Notes under the pieces: model-generated
Databases searched by the model: none
What the model saw: only the letters and a program-made list of their open reading frames with translations
What the model was told of the DNA's origin: nothing
Shown: one piece after another, positions 1-8,802 of the stretch
Layout of the letters: each line of letters begins with the position of its first letter
Position numbering within the stretch: the first letter of the stretch is position 1
Translations under genes and position numbers: made by a program
Source of the DNA: Thiomonas intermedia
GTDB lineage: Bacteria; Pseudomonadota; Gammaproteobacteria; Burkholderiales; Burkholderiaceae_C
Reading direction: 5' to 3'
Assembly: GCF_002028405.1 (NCBI RefSeq)
Contig: NZ_CP020046.1
Coordinates: 310,001 to 374,000, forward strand
Length of the DNA: 64,000 nucleotides

Positions 1-252
1 CAGCGCCTGCTTGAGCGCGTATCCATCGTTGTCGGGGTAGCGGGTGCTGTCCGTCATGGCCGATAGCATGGCTTCCCTGGCGCGGGGCGACATGCCCAGC
101 GGGTTCTCGTTCGAGGCGAGTTTGACGATGCGTGCGGGCTCCAAACCGAATTGCCGCGCTACTTCCGCGATGGGCTTGCCCCCGACATAGGGTGAAATGG
201 CCTGCACATAGTCGGCGCCCCAGCGGGCTTGCGTGGCTTGGTGTTCTGACAT
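1..252 (-). CDS. hisC: Histidinol-phosphate aminotransferase, N-terminal part
   Basis: The first 84 residues of a class I/II PLP aminotransferase of the HisC family, cut by the window edge. The reverse strand opens with ATG at 252 and reads MSEHQATQARWGADYVQAIS, followed by the HisC landmarks YVGGKP and KLASNENPLG and then RYPDND, which bind substrate and cofactor in this family. HisC transfers the amino group from glutamate to imidazole-acetol phosphate in histidine synthesis; copies in this context can also serve aromatic amino acids. It lies 59 bp downstream of pheA in the same direction, so it is probably the tail of the gyrA-serC-pheA transcription unit, a known Burkholderiales arrangement. 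The PLP lysine lies outside the window. Confidence 0.9.
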   Translation of the reverse strand, partial: MSEHQATQARWGADYVQAISPYVGGKPIAEVARQFGLEPARIVKLASNENPLGMSPRAREAMLSAMTDSTRYPDNDGYALKQAL

Positions 253-311
253 GGTCAAACTTTCAGGGGGGTATAGGGGTCACTGCGGCGAGCTACGGCG
301 GCACGCCCAGG

Positions 312-1409
312 TCAGCTCTCGCGCGGCTTTCTGTCGATGGGATAGGAGCCCAGGCATTTATACATCGCGCAGACCGATTGCAATTCCCGCAAGGCGGTCG
401 CCACGCGGTCGTCGTTCTGATGGCCTTCGACGTCGATGTAAAAAGCGTATTCCCATTCTCCCGAACGCGCCGGGCGCGATTCGAATCGGGTCATGCTGAC
501 GCCGTGTTCGGCCAGGGGCTTGAGCAGGTCGTACACCGCGCCGGCCTTGTTGGGCACGGAAAGAATGAGACTGGTCCGGTCGGCTCCGGTGGGCTCGGGC
601 TGCGCCGCACCCAGCACGACAAAACGCGTGGTGTTCTGCGCCTCGTCCTGAATGGCGCGTGCGGCGATGTGCAGCCCGTAAAGCACCGCGGTCGCTTCGG
701 CGGCAATCCCGGCGATGCTGGCGTCTTCAGCGGCCAGTCGCGCGCCTTCCGCATTGCTCGACACCGGCCGGATCTCGACACCGGGCAGATGCGCGCGCAG
801 CCAACCGGCGCATTGGGCCAGGGCCTGGGGGTGCGCGGCCACCGTCTGAATGCCCTGCAGATCGGGTGTCTGCCGCATGAGGAAATGCCGCACCGGCAGG
901 CTCACTTCGCCGCACAGATGCACGGGATGGGCGAGCAGCAGATCCATACTGCGCGCCACCGCGCCCTCGGTGCTGTTCTCCACCGGCACGATGGCGAATT
1001 CGCTTTCGCCGCTCAGATAGCTGCGGAACACATCGTCGATGGTCGCGCAGGGAAAACCCTGGGCACTGGCGCCGAAGAAACGCCGCGCCGCCTGCTCGCT
1101 GAACGTGCCGGCCGGACCCAGGAAAGCCACGCGCTGCGGTGCTTCGAGGGCACGGCAGGCCGACATGACTTCGCGCCAGATGGCGCTGATGCCCGAATTG
1201 CGCAGCGGCCCGGCATTGTGCTCATGCAGTTTCTCGATCACCTGACGTTCGCGCTCGGGGCGGAACACCGGCATGTTCAGGCGCTGCTTGATGTGGCCGA
1301 TCTGCTGGGCGGCCTCTGCGCGCTGATTCAGCAGGGCCAGAATCTGCTTATCGAGGGCATCGATCTGGTCGCGCCAGGGGCCCAGATCATCGGGAGAAGA
1401 TTGACTCAT
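312..1409 (-). CDS. pheA: Bifunctional chorismate mutase / prephenate dehydratase
   Basis: A 365-aa P-protein that converts chorismate to prephenate and then phenylpyruvate, the committed branch to phenylalanine. Residues 1-90 are an AroQ-type helical chorismate mutase (DQIDALDKQILALLNQRA). Residues 95-275 are the dehydratase, starting at VAFLGPAGTFSEQA and containing the catalytic NTTRF motif near residue 260. Residues 280-365 are an ACT domain with the ESRP motif that binds phenylalanine for feedback control. The length is normal for the family. The start lies 6 bp after the serC stop, which indicates translational linkage with serC and gyrA. Confidence 0.97.
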   Translation of the reverse strand: MSQSSPDDLGPWRDQIDALDKQILALLNQRAEAAQQIGHIKQRLNMPVFRPERERQVIEKLHEHNAGPLRNSGISAIWREVMSACRALEAPQRVAFLGPAGTFSEQAARRFFGASAQGFPCATIDDVFRSYLSGESEFAIVPVENSTEGAVARSMDLLLAHPVHLCGEVSLPVRHFLMRQTPDLQGIQTVAAHPQALAQCAGWLRAHLPGVEIRPVSSNAEGARLAAEDASIAGIAAEATAVLYGLHIAARAIQDEAQNTTRFVVLGAAQPEPTGADRTSLILSVPNKAGAVYDLLKPLAEHGVSMTRFESRPARSGEWEYAFYIDVEGHQNDDRVATALRELQSVCAMYKCLGSYPIDRKPRES

Positions 1410-1415
1410 CGAATT

Positions 1416-2519
1416 TCAGCCGTGGCTTTTTTCAAAATCATTCAGGTAATCCACCAGGGCCCGCACGCCTTCGAGCGGCATGGCGTTGTAGATCGAGGCC
1501 CGCATGCCGCCCACCGATTTGTGCCCCTTGAGCTGCAGCAGCCCGGCCGCCTCGGCGCCTTGCAGAAAGCTTGCGTTCAAGGCACTGTCACGCAGATGAA
1601 ACGGCACGTTCATGCGCGAGCGGCAGTCGCGGGCCACCCGAGTCTCGTATAGCTGTGAGGCATCGAGCGCGCCGTACAGCAGGTGCGCTTTGGCGATATT
1701 GCGCGCCTCCACTGCGGCCAAACCGCTCAGACCCTCGAAACGCTGGCGCTTGATCCACTGCAAGACCAGTCCGGCGATGTAGATCGCGTAGGTGGGCGGC
1801 GTGTTGAACATGGAGTGGTTGGCCGCCACCACGGCGTAATCGAACGCGCTGGGACAGTGCGGCATGGCATGCCCGAGCATGTCGCGGCGAATGATGACCA
1901 GCGTCAGGCCGGCCGGGCCGATGTTCTTCTGGGCGCCGCCGTAGATGCAGGCGTATCGCGACACATCCACCTCTCGCGACAATAAGTGCGAGGACATGTC
2001 CGCCACCAGCGGCACGCCGTGGCTGTCGGGCACGAAGTGGAACTCCACGCCGTCGATGGTTTCGTTGGTGCAGAGGTGCAGGTATTGCGCGTCGGGGCGG
2101 ATGCTCCAGGTGGCGTTGTCCGGCAAGCTGCCGTAACCCTGATCGTCGTGCGCGCTGGCGCTCAGGTGCACGTCGCAATACTTGCGGGCTTCCTGCTGGC
2201 TCTTCTGCGACCAGCTTCCCGTGACCACATAATCAGCCTTGGCCCCGCGTGAAAGATTGAGCGGCAGAATGGCGTTCTCCGCAATCGCCCCGCCTTGCAT
2301 GAACAGCACGGCGTAGTCGTCGGGGATGCGCAGCAATTCACGCAGATCGGCCTCGGCCTGCGCCAGGATGGACTCGAACTGCGGACCGCGATGGCTCATC
2401 TCCATCACGCTCATGCCACAGCCGTGCCAGTCGAGCATTTCGGCAGCCGCCTCCTGCAGCACCTCTTCGGGAATGGCGGCCGGCCCGGCGGAAAAGTTAT
2501 AGGGGCGTTGCTTGACCAT
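1416..2519 (-). CDS. serC: Phosphoserine aminotransferase
   Basis: A 367-aa class V PLP aminotransferase that makes 3-phosphoserine from 3-phosphohydroxypyruvate (serine synthesis) and acts on the equivalent step of pyridoxal 5-phosphate synthesis. It opens with [15 protein letters not shown], the SerC signature. The cofactor lysine is K198 in [12 protein letters not shown]. The C-terminal end [19 protein letters not shown] is also typical. It sits 6 bp after gyrA and 6 bp before pheA on the same strand, the standard beta-proteobacterial order. Nothing odd was seen. Confidence 0.97.
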   Translation of the reverse strand: MVKQRPYNFSAGPAAIPEEVLQEAAAEMLDWHGCGMSVMEMSHRGPQFESILAQAEADLRELLRIPDDYAVLFMQGGAIAENAILPLNLSRGAKADYVVTGSWSQKSQQEARKYCDVHLSASAHDDQGYGSLPDNATWSIRPDAQYLHLCTNETIDGVEFHFVPDSHGVPLVADMSSHLLSREVDVSRYACIYGGAQKNIGPAGLTLVIIRRDMLGHAMPHCPSAFDYAVVAANHSMFNTPPTYAIYIAGLVLQWIKRQRFEGLSGLAAVEARNIAKAHLLYGALDASQLYETRVARDCRSRMNVPFHLRDSALNASFLQGAEAAGLLQLKGHKSVGGMRASIYNAMPLEGVRALVDYLNDFEKSHG

Positions 2520-2525
2520 ACGGAT

Positions 2526-5117
2526 TTACTCCGCCGCCGTGTCGGCGTCGCCGTCCGTCGAGGGCAATTCCTCGTCGCCCTCGGCCTCCACCACCGGCTG
2601 CACCTGGATGAGCTGAGCCTTGGCGTCCAGCGCGATCAAGGTGACGCCCTGCGTGGCACGGCCCATTTCGCGGATCTCCTCCACCCGGGTGCGCACCAGC
2701 ACGCCGGTGTCGGTGATGAGCATGATTTCATCGCTGGTCCGCACCAGACAGGCAGCGACCACCTTGCCGTTGCGCTCCGAAGTCTGGATGGCAATCATGC
2801 CCTTGGTGCCGCGCCCATGACGCGTGTATTCAGTGATGGAGGTGCGCTTGCCATAGCCGTTTTCCGTGGCCGTGAGCACGCTCTGCGTCTCGTCCTCGGC
2901 CACCAACAGCGCGATGACGGCCTGGTCGGCCTCAAGCTGCATGCCGCGCACGCCGCGCGCCTCGCGCCCCATGGGGCGCACGTCTGCCTCGTCGAAACGC
3001 ACGGCCTTGCCCGCATCCGAGAAGAGCATGACGTCGTGCTGACCATCGGTGATGGCCGCACCGATGAGGTAGTCGTCATCATCGAGTCCGACCGCGATGA
3101 TGCCCGCGGTACGGCGGTTGGCAAAGGCCGTCAGCGGGGTCTTTTTCACCGTGCCGCGAGCCGTCGCCATGAAGACGTAGTGCTGCTCGTCGAAGGCCTT
3201 GACCGGCAGCACCGTGGTGATCTTTTCACCCGCTTGCAGCGGGAACAGATTGACCAGGGGCTTGCCGCGCGACCCACGCCCGCCCATGGGCGACTCGTAC
3301 ACCTTCATCCAGTACACCCGGCCCCGGTTGGAGAAACACAGCAGCATGTCGTGAGTATTGGCCACGAACAGCTGCTCGACCCAGTCGTCTTCCTTGGTGC
3401 CCGTGGCCAGCTTGCCCCGGCCGCCGCGGCGCTGCGCACGGTACTCCGCCAGAGGCTGGCTCTTGACATAGCCCGAATGCGAGATGGTGACCACGAGGTC
3501 TTGCGGGGTGATGAGATCTTCGACGTCGATGTCGTAGGCATTGACCTCGATGTGCGAACGACGCGCATCGCCAAACTCGGCACGCAGGGTGCTCATTTCT
3601 GTGGCGATGATCTCGGTCATGCGCTCGGGCTTGGCCAGAATGTCGAGCAGATCGGCGATCTGCTCCATGACATCCTTGTATTCGCCCACGATCTTGTCCT
3701 GCTCCAGGCCGGTCAGGCGCTGCAGCCGCATCTGCAGGATTTCCTGCGCCTGCGTCTCGCTGAGGTAATAGCCGTCGGGCTTGAGGCCGTAACGCGGGTC
3801 GAGGTCATCGGGCTGGAACTGGGTGATGTCGCCCTCCACGCGCGACAGCATGGCGCGCGCCTCACCCGGCTCCCAGGCTTGCGCCAGCAGACGTTCCTTC
3901 GCCACCGGCGGCGTGGGCGCGGCCTTGATGAGTTCGATCATGCGATCGACATTGGCGAGCGCAACGGCGAGGCCTTCGAGCACGTGGCCCCGCTCTCGCG
4001 CCTTGCGCAGATCGAACACCGTGCGGCGGGTGATGATCTCGCGGCGGTGCGACAGAAAGGCCGCAATCATCTGCTGCAGATTGAGCAAGCGCGGCTGGCC
4101 GTCCACCAGCGCGACCATATTCACGCCAAAGGTGTCCTGCAGCTGGGTCTGCTTGTACAGGTTGTTGAGCACGACCTCGGGCACTTCGCCTCGCTTGAGC
4201 TCGATGACCACGCGCATGCCCGATTTATCGGACTCGTCCTGAATGTGGCTAATTCCCTCGATCTTCTTTTCCTGCACCAACTCGGCGATGCGTTCGAGCA
4301 GCGTGCGCTTGTTGACCTGATAGGGCAGCTCATCGACGATGATGGCCTGACGCTGCCCCTTTTCAAGGTCTTCAAAGTGGCAGCGCGCTCGCATCACCAC
4401 CCGGCCGCGCCCGGTGCGATAGGCATCGCGAACCCCCGAAGTGCCATAAATGATGCCCGCCGTCGGGAAGTCGGGCGCGGGCACACGCTCCATCAATTCT
4501 TCGATCGTCGCCTCGGGATGGCGCAGCAGATGCAGACAGGCATCCAGCACTTCGCCCAGGTTGTGCGGCGGAATGTTGGTGGCCATACCCACCGCAATGC
4601 CCGACGAACCATTGATCAAGAGATTGGGCAGCCTGGCGGGCAGCAGCAAAGGCTCCTGCTCGGAGCCGTCATAGTTGGGCCCGAAATCAACCGTTTCCTT
4701 GTCGATATCGGCCAACATCTCGTGCGCGATCTTCGACAGACGGATCTCGGTATAGCGCATCGCCGCGGCGTTGTCGCCGTCCACCGAGCCGAAGTTGCCC
4801 TGCCCATCGACCAGCATGTAGCGCAGCGAGAAACTCTGGGCCATGCGCACGATGGTGTCGTACACCGACTGATCACCATGGGGGTGATACTTACCAATGA
4901 CGTCACCGACGATACGTGCCGATTTCTTGTAGGGCCGGTTCCAGGCATTGCTCAACTCATGCATGGCGTACAACACACGCCTGTGCACCGGCTTGAGGCC
5001 ATCTCGCACATCGGGCAAGGCGCGTCCCACAATCACGCTCATGGCGTAATCGAGATAGGAGCGGCGCATCTCCGACTCTAGGCTGATAGGCAGTGTTTCT
5101 TTGGCAAAGACGGACAT
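2526..5117 (-). CDS. gyrA: DNA gyrase subunit A
   Basis: An 863-aa GyrA, the breakage-rejoining subunit of gyrase. Numbering matches E. coli exactly through the N-terminal domain: catalytic Tyr is Y122 ([11 protein letters not shown]), and the quinolone region reads [14 protein letters not shown] with Gln83, Ser84 and Asp87. Gln83 replaces the E. coli Ser but, as I recall, is the normal state in Achromobacter-type bacteria. The GyrA box (QRRGGRGK), needed for DNA wrapping, is present near residue 560, followed by the beta-pinwheel C-terminal domain and an acidic tail. The gene heads the minus-strand unit gyrA-serC-pheA-hisC and is divergent from ompA. Confidence 0.97.
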   Translation of the reverse strand: MSVFAKETLPISLESEMRRSYLDYAMSVIVGRALPDVRDGLKPVHRRVLYAMHELSNAWNRPYKKSARIVGDVIGKYHPHGDQSVYDTIVRMAQSFSLRYMLVDGQGNFGSVDGDNAAAMRYTEIRLSKIAHEMLADIDKETVDFGPNYDGSEQEPLLLPARLPNLLINGSSGIAVGMATNIPPHNLGEVLDACLHLLRHPEATIEELMERVPAPDFPTAGIIYGTSGVRDAYRTGRGRVVMRARCHFEDLEKGQRQAIIVDELPYQVNKRTLLERIAELVQEKKIEGISHIQDESDKSGMRVVIELKRGEVPEVVLNNLYKQTQLQDTFGVNMVALVDGQPRLLNLQQMIAAFLSHRREIITRRTVFDLRKARERGHVLEGLAVALANVDRMIELIKAAPTPPVAKERLLAQAWEPGEARAMLSRVEGDITQFQPDDLDPRYGLKPDGYYLSETQAQEILQMRLQRLTGLEQDKIVGEYKDVMEQIADLLDILAKPERMTEIIATEMSTLRAEFGDARRSHIEVNAYDIDVEDLITPQDLVVTISHSGYVKSQPLAEYRAQRRGGRGKLATGTKEDDWVEQLFVANTHDMLLCFSNRGRVYWMKVYESPMGGRGSRGKPLVNLFPLQAGEKITTVLPVKAFDEQHYVFMATARGTVKKTPLTAFANRRTAGIIAVGLDDDDYLIGAAITDGQHDVMLFSDAGKAVRFDEADVRPMGREARGVRGMQLEADQAVIALLVAEDETQSVLTATENGYGKRTSITEYTRHGRGTKGMIAIQTSERNGKVVAACLVRTSDEIMLITDTGVLVRTRVEEIREMGRATQGVTLIALDAKAQLIQVQPVVEAEGDEELPSTDGDADTAAE

Positions 5118-5370
5118 GAGTGAGCGCTTTTCTGCAATGAATCAGACGCTGGAGCGACCAGCAAGTGCCCCAACCACACCGGGTAACGCTCTCGGGCGAG
5201 TGCGTTCCAAGTCAAGCGGCTGATGTTAGCAGCCCGAATTTCCTCGACTGACTCCAGCCCCTCGCGGCGCGCACGATGAACCAACCGGCAAGCGAACCGC
5301 CTCTGCGTTGCAGAATGACAACACTGATTGGCGGTGTTTCAGGTCAACCGTAAAGCAATTTCCGAAACAA

Positions 5371-5399
5371 TTGAACGTCATGCACGCTGTGGCACAATA
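5371..5399 (+). promoter_or_regulatory. Candidate sigma-70 promoter of ompA in the gyrA-ompA spacer
   Basis: The 436-bp divergent spacer between gyrA and ompA (5118-5553) contains TTGAAC at 5371-5376, a 17-bp spacer and ACAATA at 5394-5399, a good match to a sigma-70 promoter reading toward ompA. This would leave a leader of roughly 150 nt, as is common for long-lived omp mRNAs. I found no clear gyrA promoter by eye and no other gene in the spacer. Confidence 0.45.
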
Positions 5400-5553
5400 C
5401 ATCCGGGTTTACTAGTAGTGAGCTTGGCTACGGGATGTCTAGCCAATGAACGAATCTCCGTTGCAATCGTTCATACGGAATTCATCCCGTCGTTTATTAT
5501 GGCAACACGCAGTTCTGGCTGCGATGAACGATCAACGACCGAGAGGAAAAAAC

Positions 5554-6246
5554 ATGACCCACCCCCAAAAAATCGCAAAATTGTTCGCTGCAGCGGTTAT
5601 CGCAACGTCATCCCTGACTGTTGCCCACGCACAGGACGCCCGCAGCATCAACAACTGGCAAGACCCGTACGGTCTGACCTGGATGAACGGCGACAACAAG
5701 CTGTGCTGGCAAGACAATTTCTGGACCCCGGCCACGGCCTCCAGTGAAGCTTGCGGCCTGCCGGTGGTTGCCAAGGCAGAACCCGCGCCTGCCCCGGCTC
5801 CCGCGCCTGCCCCCGCTCCGGCTCCGGCGCCCGCCCCCGCTCCGGCACCCGTGCCTGTGAGCGAAAAAGTCACCTACAACGCCGACGCCTTCTTCCAGTT
5901 CAACAAGGCTGTTCTGCTGCCTGCTGGCAAAGAGAAGCTCGACGAGCTGGCTGACAAGGTCAAGGCGATCAACCTGGAAGTCGTGATCGCCACCGGCTAT
6001 ACCGACAGCTTCGGTAGCGTGGCCTACAACCAGAAGCTCTCTGTTCGTCGTGCCGAAGCCGTCAAGGCCTACATGGTGAGCAAGGGCGTTCCGGCGGACA
6101 AGGTTTACGTCGAAGGCAAGGGCAAGACTGATTTCCGCGTCGATCCCAAGAGCTGCAAGGGTTCTTTCAAGAGCCAAGTCGAGTGCCAGGCCCCCAACCG
6201 CCGTACCGTGGTTGAGGTCGTTGGAACCCATATGGTCACCAAGTAA
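5554..6246 (+). CDS. ompA: OmpA-family outer membrane protein, peptidoglycan-binding
   Basis: A 230-aa precursor that tethers the outer membrane to peptidoglycan. I start it at the ATG at 5554, preceded by GAGAGG at 5541-5546, rather than at an in-frame ATG at 5446, because the 5554 start gives a clean signal peptide (positive start, hydrophobic run, cleavage after AHA at residue 26). The mature part begins with a WMNGDNKLCWQD segment typical of Burkholderiales OmpA, then about 25 residues of Ala-Pro repeats (near 76-100), then an OmpA-like C-terminal domain with TGYTDSFG and LSVRRA, which hold the Asp and Arg that bind diaminopimelate. No full beta-barrel domain is present. A strong terminator follows. 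Confidence 0.93.
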   Translation: MTHPQKIAKLFAAAVIATSSLTVAHAQDARSINNWQDPYGLTWMNGDNKLCWQDNFWTPATASSEACGLPVVAKAEPAPAPAPAPAPAPAPAPAPAPAPVPVSEKVTYNADAFFQFNKAVLLPAGKEKLDELADKVKAINLEVVIATGYTDSFGSVAYNQKLSVRRAEAVKAYMVSKGVPADKVYVEGKGKTDFRVDPKSCKGSFKSQVECQAPNRRTVVEVVGTHMVTK

Positions 6247-6279
6247 GGCCCAGATCAGCGAATCGAGCTGATCCCAAGC

Positions 6280-6306
6280 AAAAAGCCCCGCTCTGCGGGG
6301 CTTTTT
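6280..6306 (+). terminator. Intrinsic terminator after ompA
   Basis: AGCCCCGC and GCGGGGCT form an 8-bp GC-rich stem around a TCT loop, followed by a run of five T. It begins about 35 bp after the ompA stop. Confidence 0.92.
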
Positions 6307-6412
6307 CATTTGCGTGGCAACCTGCGACGGGAAGATGGGCCTTCGTTATATTTGAGGGGCTCGTAAATGAAGATACTCGGGCGACACTCACACCCGTTCA
6401 CAGGAGAGTTTC

Positions 6413-7771
6413 ATGGATCAAGCCGAACTTCAGCGTTCTGGCGCAATGACCGAGCTGCCGTCGATGGACCAGCTCTGGATGCCGTTTACCGCCAACCGAC
6501 AGTTCAAAGCCTCGCCCCGCCTGCTGGTCAGTGCCGCGGGCATGTATTACCGTTCCCATGATGGGCGGCAGATTCTGGATGGAACATCTGGCCTCTGGTG
6601 CGTCAATGCAGGACATGGCCGCCAGGAAATCAGTGCAGCCATCGCCCATCAGGCGCAGGAAATGGATTACGCGCCACCGTTCCAGATGGGCCACCCCATC
6701 CAGTTCGAAGCCGCCAATCTGCTGGCCGACATCGCCCCTGCCGATCTGAAGAAAGTGTTCTTCACCAACTCGGGATCGGAATCGGTCGATTCGGCCTTGA
6801 AGATCGCCCTGGCCTATCACCGTGCTCGCGGCGAGGGAGCGCGCACCCTGTTCATCGGGCGCGAGCGTGGTTATCACGGGGTGGGATTCGGTGGGATTTC
6901 CGTGGGGGGCATGGTGGCGAATCGCAAGGTTTTTCGCGGCGCACTACTGCCGAATGTCGATCATCTTCCCCATACGTACTCGGCCGAGCATCAGGCGTTC
7001 TCTCGCGGCATTCCCGAATGGGGCGGCCACCTTGCCGACGATCTTGAGCGCATCGTCGCGCTGAACGATGCGAGCAATATAGCCGCCGTCATCGTCGAGC
7101 CCGTTGCAGGATCGACCGGCGTACTCGTACCGCCCAAGGGCTATCTCGAACGGCTGCGCGCCATCTGCGACAAATACGGCATCCTGCTCATTTTTGACGA
7201 GGTGATCACCGGTTATGGCCGCCTGGGCACGCCGTTTGCCGCGCAGTATTTCAAGGTCACTCCCGACATCATTACCAGCGCCAAGGCGGTGAACAACGCA
7301 GCCGTCCCCTTGGGAGCCGTCTTCGTCCGCAACGGCATCTACGACACCGTGGTGAATGGATCGCCGGAAAACGCGGTCGAGTTTTTCCATGGCTACACCT
7401 ATTCGGGCCACCCTCTGGCCATGGCAGCAGCGGTTGCCGCGCAAAAGATCTACAAGCGTGAGAACCTGCTTACTCGCGTCCAGGACGATGGCATCGCTCA
7501 ATACTGGCAGGAAGCGTTGCACGCTTTGAGCGACGTCCGGCATGTCAAGGATCTGCGCAACATCGGGTTGATCGGTGCCCTTGAGCTGGAATCTCGCCCT
7601 GGAGCAGTCGGCAAACGTGCCTATGAAGCCTTCGCGGCGTGCTACGCCCGCGGCCTGCTCGTGCGCTATACCGGCGACACCATTGCCTTGTCTCCGCCAC
7701 TCATCATCGAGCGTGGTCAGATCGACCAGATCATGTCGATCCTGCGCGACGTGATACGCACGCTGGATTGA
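6413..7771 (+). CDS. Class III omega-amino acid:pyruvate aminotransferase
   Basis: A 452-aa fold-type I PLP enzyme of the beta-alanine:pyruvate transaminase group, which moves the amino group of beta-alanine or other omega-amino acids to pyruvate. Landmarks include LWMPFTANRQF near the start, FFTNSGSESVDSALK (phosphate binding, 117-130), FDEVITGYGR (Asp262, pyridine nitrogen), and the Schiff-base lysine K291 in DIITSAKAVNNAAVP. The C-terminal TGDTIALSPPLIIE is typical of class III. An AGGAGAG ribosome site lies just before the ATG at 6413. It stands alone between two terminators. The exact substrate cannot be read from sequence. Confidence 0.9.
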   Translation: MDQAELQRSGAMTELPSMDQLWMPFTANRQFKASPRLLVSAAGMYYRSHDGRQILDGTSGLWCVNAGHGRQEISAAIAHQAQEMDYAPPFQMGHPIQFEAANLLADIAPADLKKVFFTNSGSESVDSALKIALAYHRARGEGARTLFIGRERGYHGVGFGGISVGGMVANRKVFRGALLPNVDHLPHTYSAEHQAFSRGIPEWGGHLADDLERIVALNDASNIAAVIVEPVAGSTGVLVPPKGYLERLRAICDKYGILLIFDEVITGYGRLGTPFAAQYFKVTPDIITSAKAVNNAAVPLGAVFVRNGIYDTVVNGSPENAVEFFHGYTYSGHPLAMAAAVAAQKIYKRENLLTRVQDDGIAQYWQEALHALSDVRHVKDLRNIGLIGALELESRPGAVGKRAYEAFAACYARGLLVRYTGDTIALSPPLIIERGQIDQIMSILRDVIRTLD

Positions 7772-7794
7772 GCGTCGCGGTCCGTCTTTTCCTC

Positions 7795-7818
7795 AACCCG
7801 GCTTACCGCCGGGTTTTT
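7795..7818 (+). terminator. Intrinsic terminator after the aminotransferase
   Basis: AACCCGGC and GCCGGGTT pair around a TTACC loop and are followed by a T run, 24 bp after the aminotransferase stop. Confidence 0.9.
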
Positions 7819-7910
7819 CATGTCTTGGCCCACGCATGGCCAGCTCTTGCGTCGTCCACGCTAAAGTGCTGATTTCGTCTTCAGCAGACTTCGTCTCTCA
7901 TACTTCCGGC

Positions 7911-8783
7911 ATGGATGCCCTGTTGCGCTGGTTCATTCCCTGGGAACTCTCCCCGGCCGCCCTCTTCCTGCTGGCGGCGGCAGCGGTCATCTACGTCCGC
8001 GGTTGCCGCAGACGACAGACCTCCGTCTCACGTCAAATCCGATTCTGGCTCGGATGGGTGCTGATGTGGCAGGCCTTTCAGACCCGCTGGGATTACTACG
8101 CCGAGCATCAGTTTTTTGTGCACATCACCCAGCAGCTTTCGCTGCATGATTTTGCCCCCCTGCTCATCATGTGGAGCTATCCGCTGACGACCTTGCGCGC
8201 GGGCATTCCGTTGCACTGGCGCCTGAGGTGGCTGAAACCGCTGAATCGCACGGCCATGGTGCGGGGAATCAAAGTGGTGTTGTTCAACCCGCTGTTCGCA
8301 GCCTTTCTTTTCGGCGGCATGGCGCTGCTTTGGCTGATTCCTTCGTTCCATCCGTTTGTCATGCTCAACGCGCCCACCTACCGCCTGATGAACTGGAGCA
8401 TGGCACTCGATGGCCTCTTGTTCTGGTGGCTGGTTCTGGACACACGCCCCCATCCACCCGCGCACCTGTCACCTGGCAAACGCGTATTTCTCCCGCTGCT
8501 GGCGATGCTGCCAACGATGGTGTGGGGTGCCATCCTCGCCCTCAGCATGACGGACTACTACCCGATCTACGAGATTTGCGGCCGAGCGCTGAATCTCGAT
8601 CCTTTGACCGACCAACACCTGGGCGGCCTGATCCTGTGGATTCCCGGATCGTTTGCCATGGTGCTGGCCAGCATGATCGCCCTGCGGAACTGGATGCGGC
8701 TCTCCGAAAAGGGCCGTCTCAAGACTCGGCACAGCCAAGCCGCTACGCCTGCGGCTTCGCCGGCAATTCCGCCCGCCATCTGA
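7911..8783 (+). CDS. CtaG/caa3-type cytochrome oxidase assembly-like membrane protein
   Basis: A 290-aa polytopic membrane protein with about seven hydrophobic segments, resembling the caa3_CtaG family: a WDYYAEHQFFVHITQQLSLH segment, then HDFAPLL and a DQHLGGLILWIPG segment near the C-terminus. The conserved histidines in predicted loops are the likely copper or heme-related residues. I use the ATG at 7911 because residues encoded before it (in-frame ATG at 7836) overlap the preceding terminator region and look non-coding. Family members assist CuB assembly of oxidases, but no oxidase genes lie nearby, so the role is inferred from family only. It converges on rnr with 19 bp between the stops. 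Confidence 0.75.
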   Translation: MDALLRWFIPWELSPAALFLLAAAAVIYVRGCRRRQTSVSRQIRFWLGWVLMWQAFQTRWDYYAEHQFFVHITQQLSLHDFAPLLIMWSYPLTTLRAGIPLHWRLRWLKPLNRTAMVRGIKVVLFNPLFAAFLFGGMALLWLIPSFHPFVMLNAPTYRLMNWSMALDGLLFWWLVLDTRPHPPAHLSPGKRVFLPLLAMLPTMVWGAILALSMTDYYPIYEICGRALNLDPLTDQHLGGLILWIPGSFAMVLASMIALRNWMRLSEKGRLKTRHSQAATPAASPAIPPAI

Positions 8784-8802
8784 GCCTGCTGGACCGCGAG
8801 CC

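Noticed and set aside
4838-4880. Gln83 in the GyrA quinolone region as a possible resistance mutation or self-resistance to a gyrase inhibitor made by the cluster
   Set aside because: From memory Gln83 is the wild-type residue in Achromobacter and relatives; Asp87 is intact and nothing else in the region points to resistance.
2295-5081. 928-codon open frame antisense to gyrA, and a similar 798-codon frame antisense to rnr (8881-11277)
   Set aside because: No ribosome site and compositionally a mirror of the real gene; long antisense frames are expected in GC-rich coding DNA.
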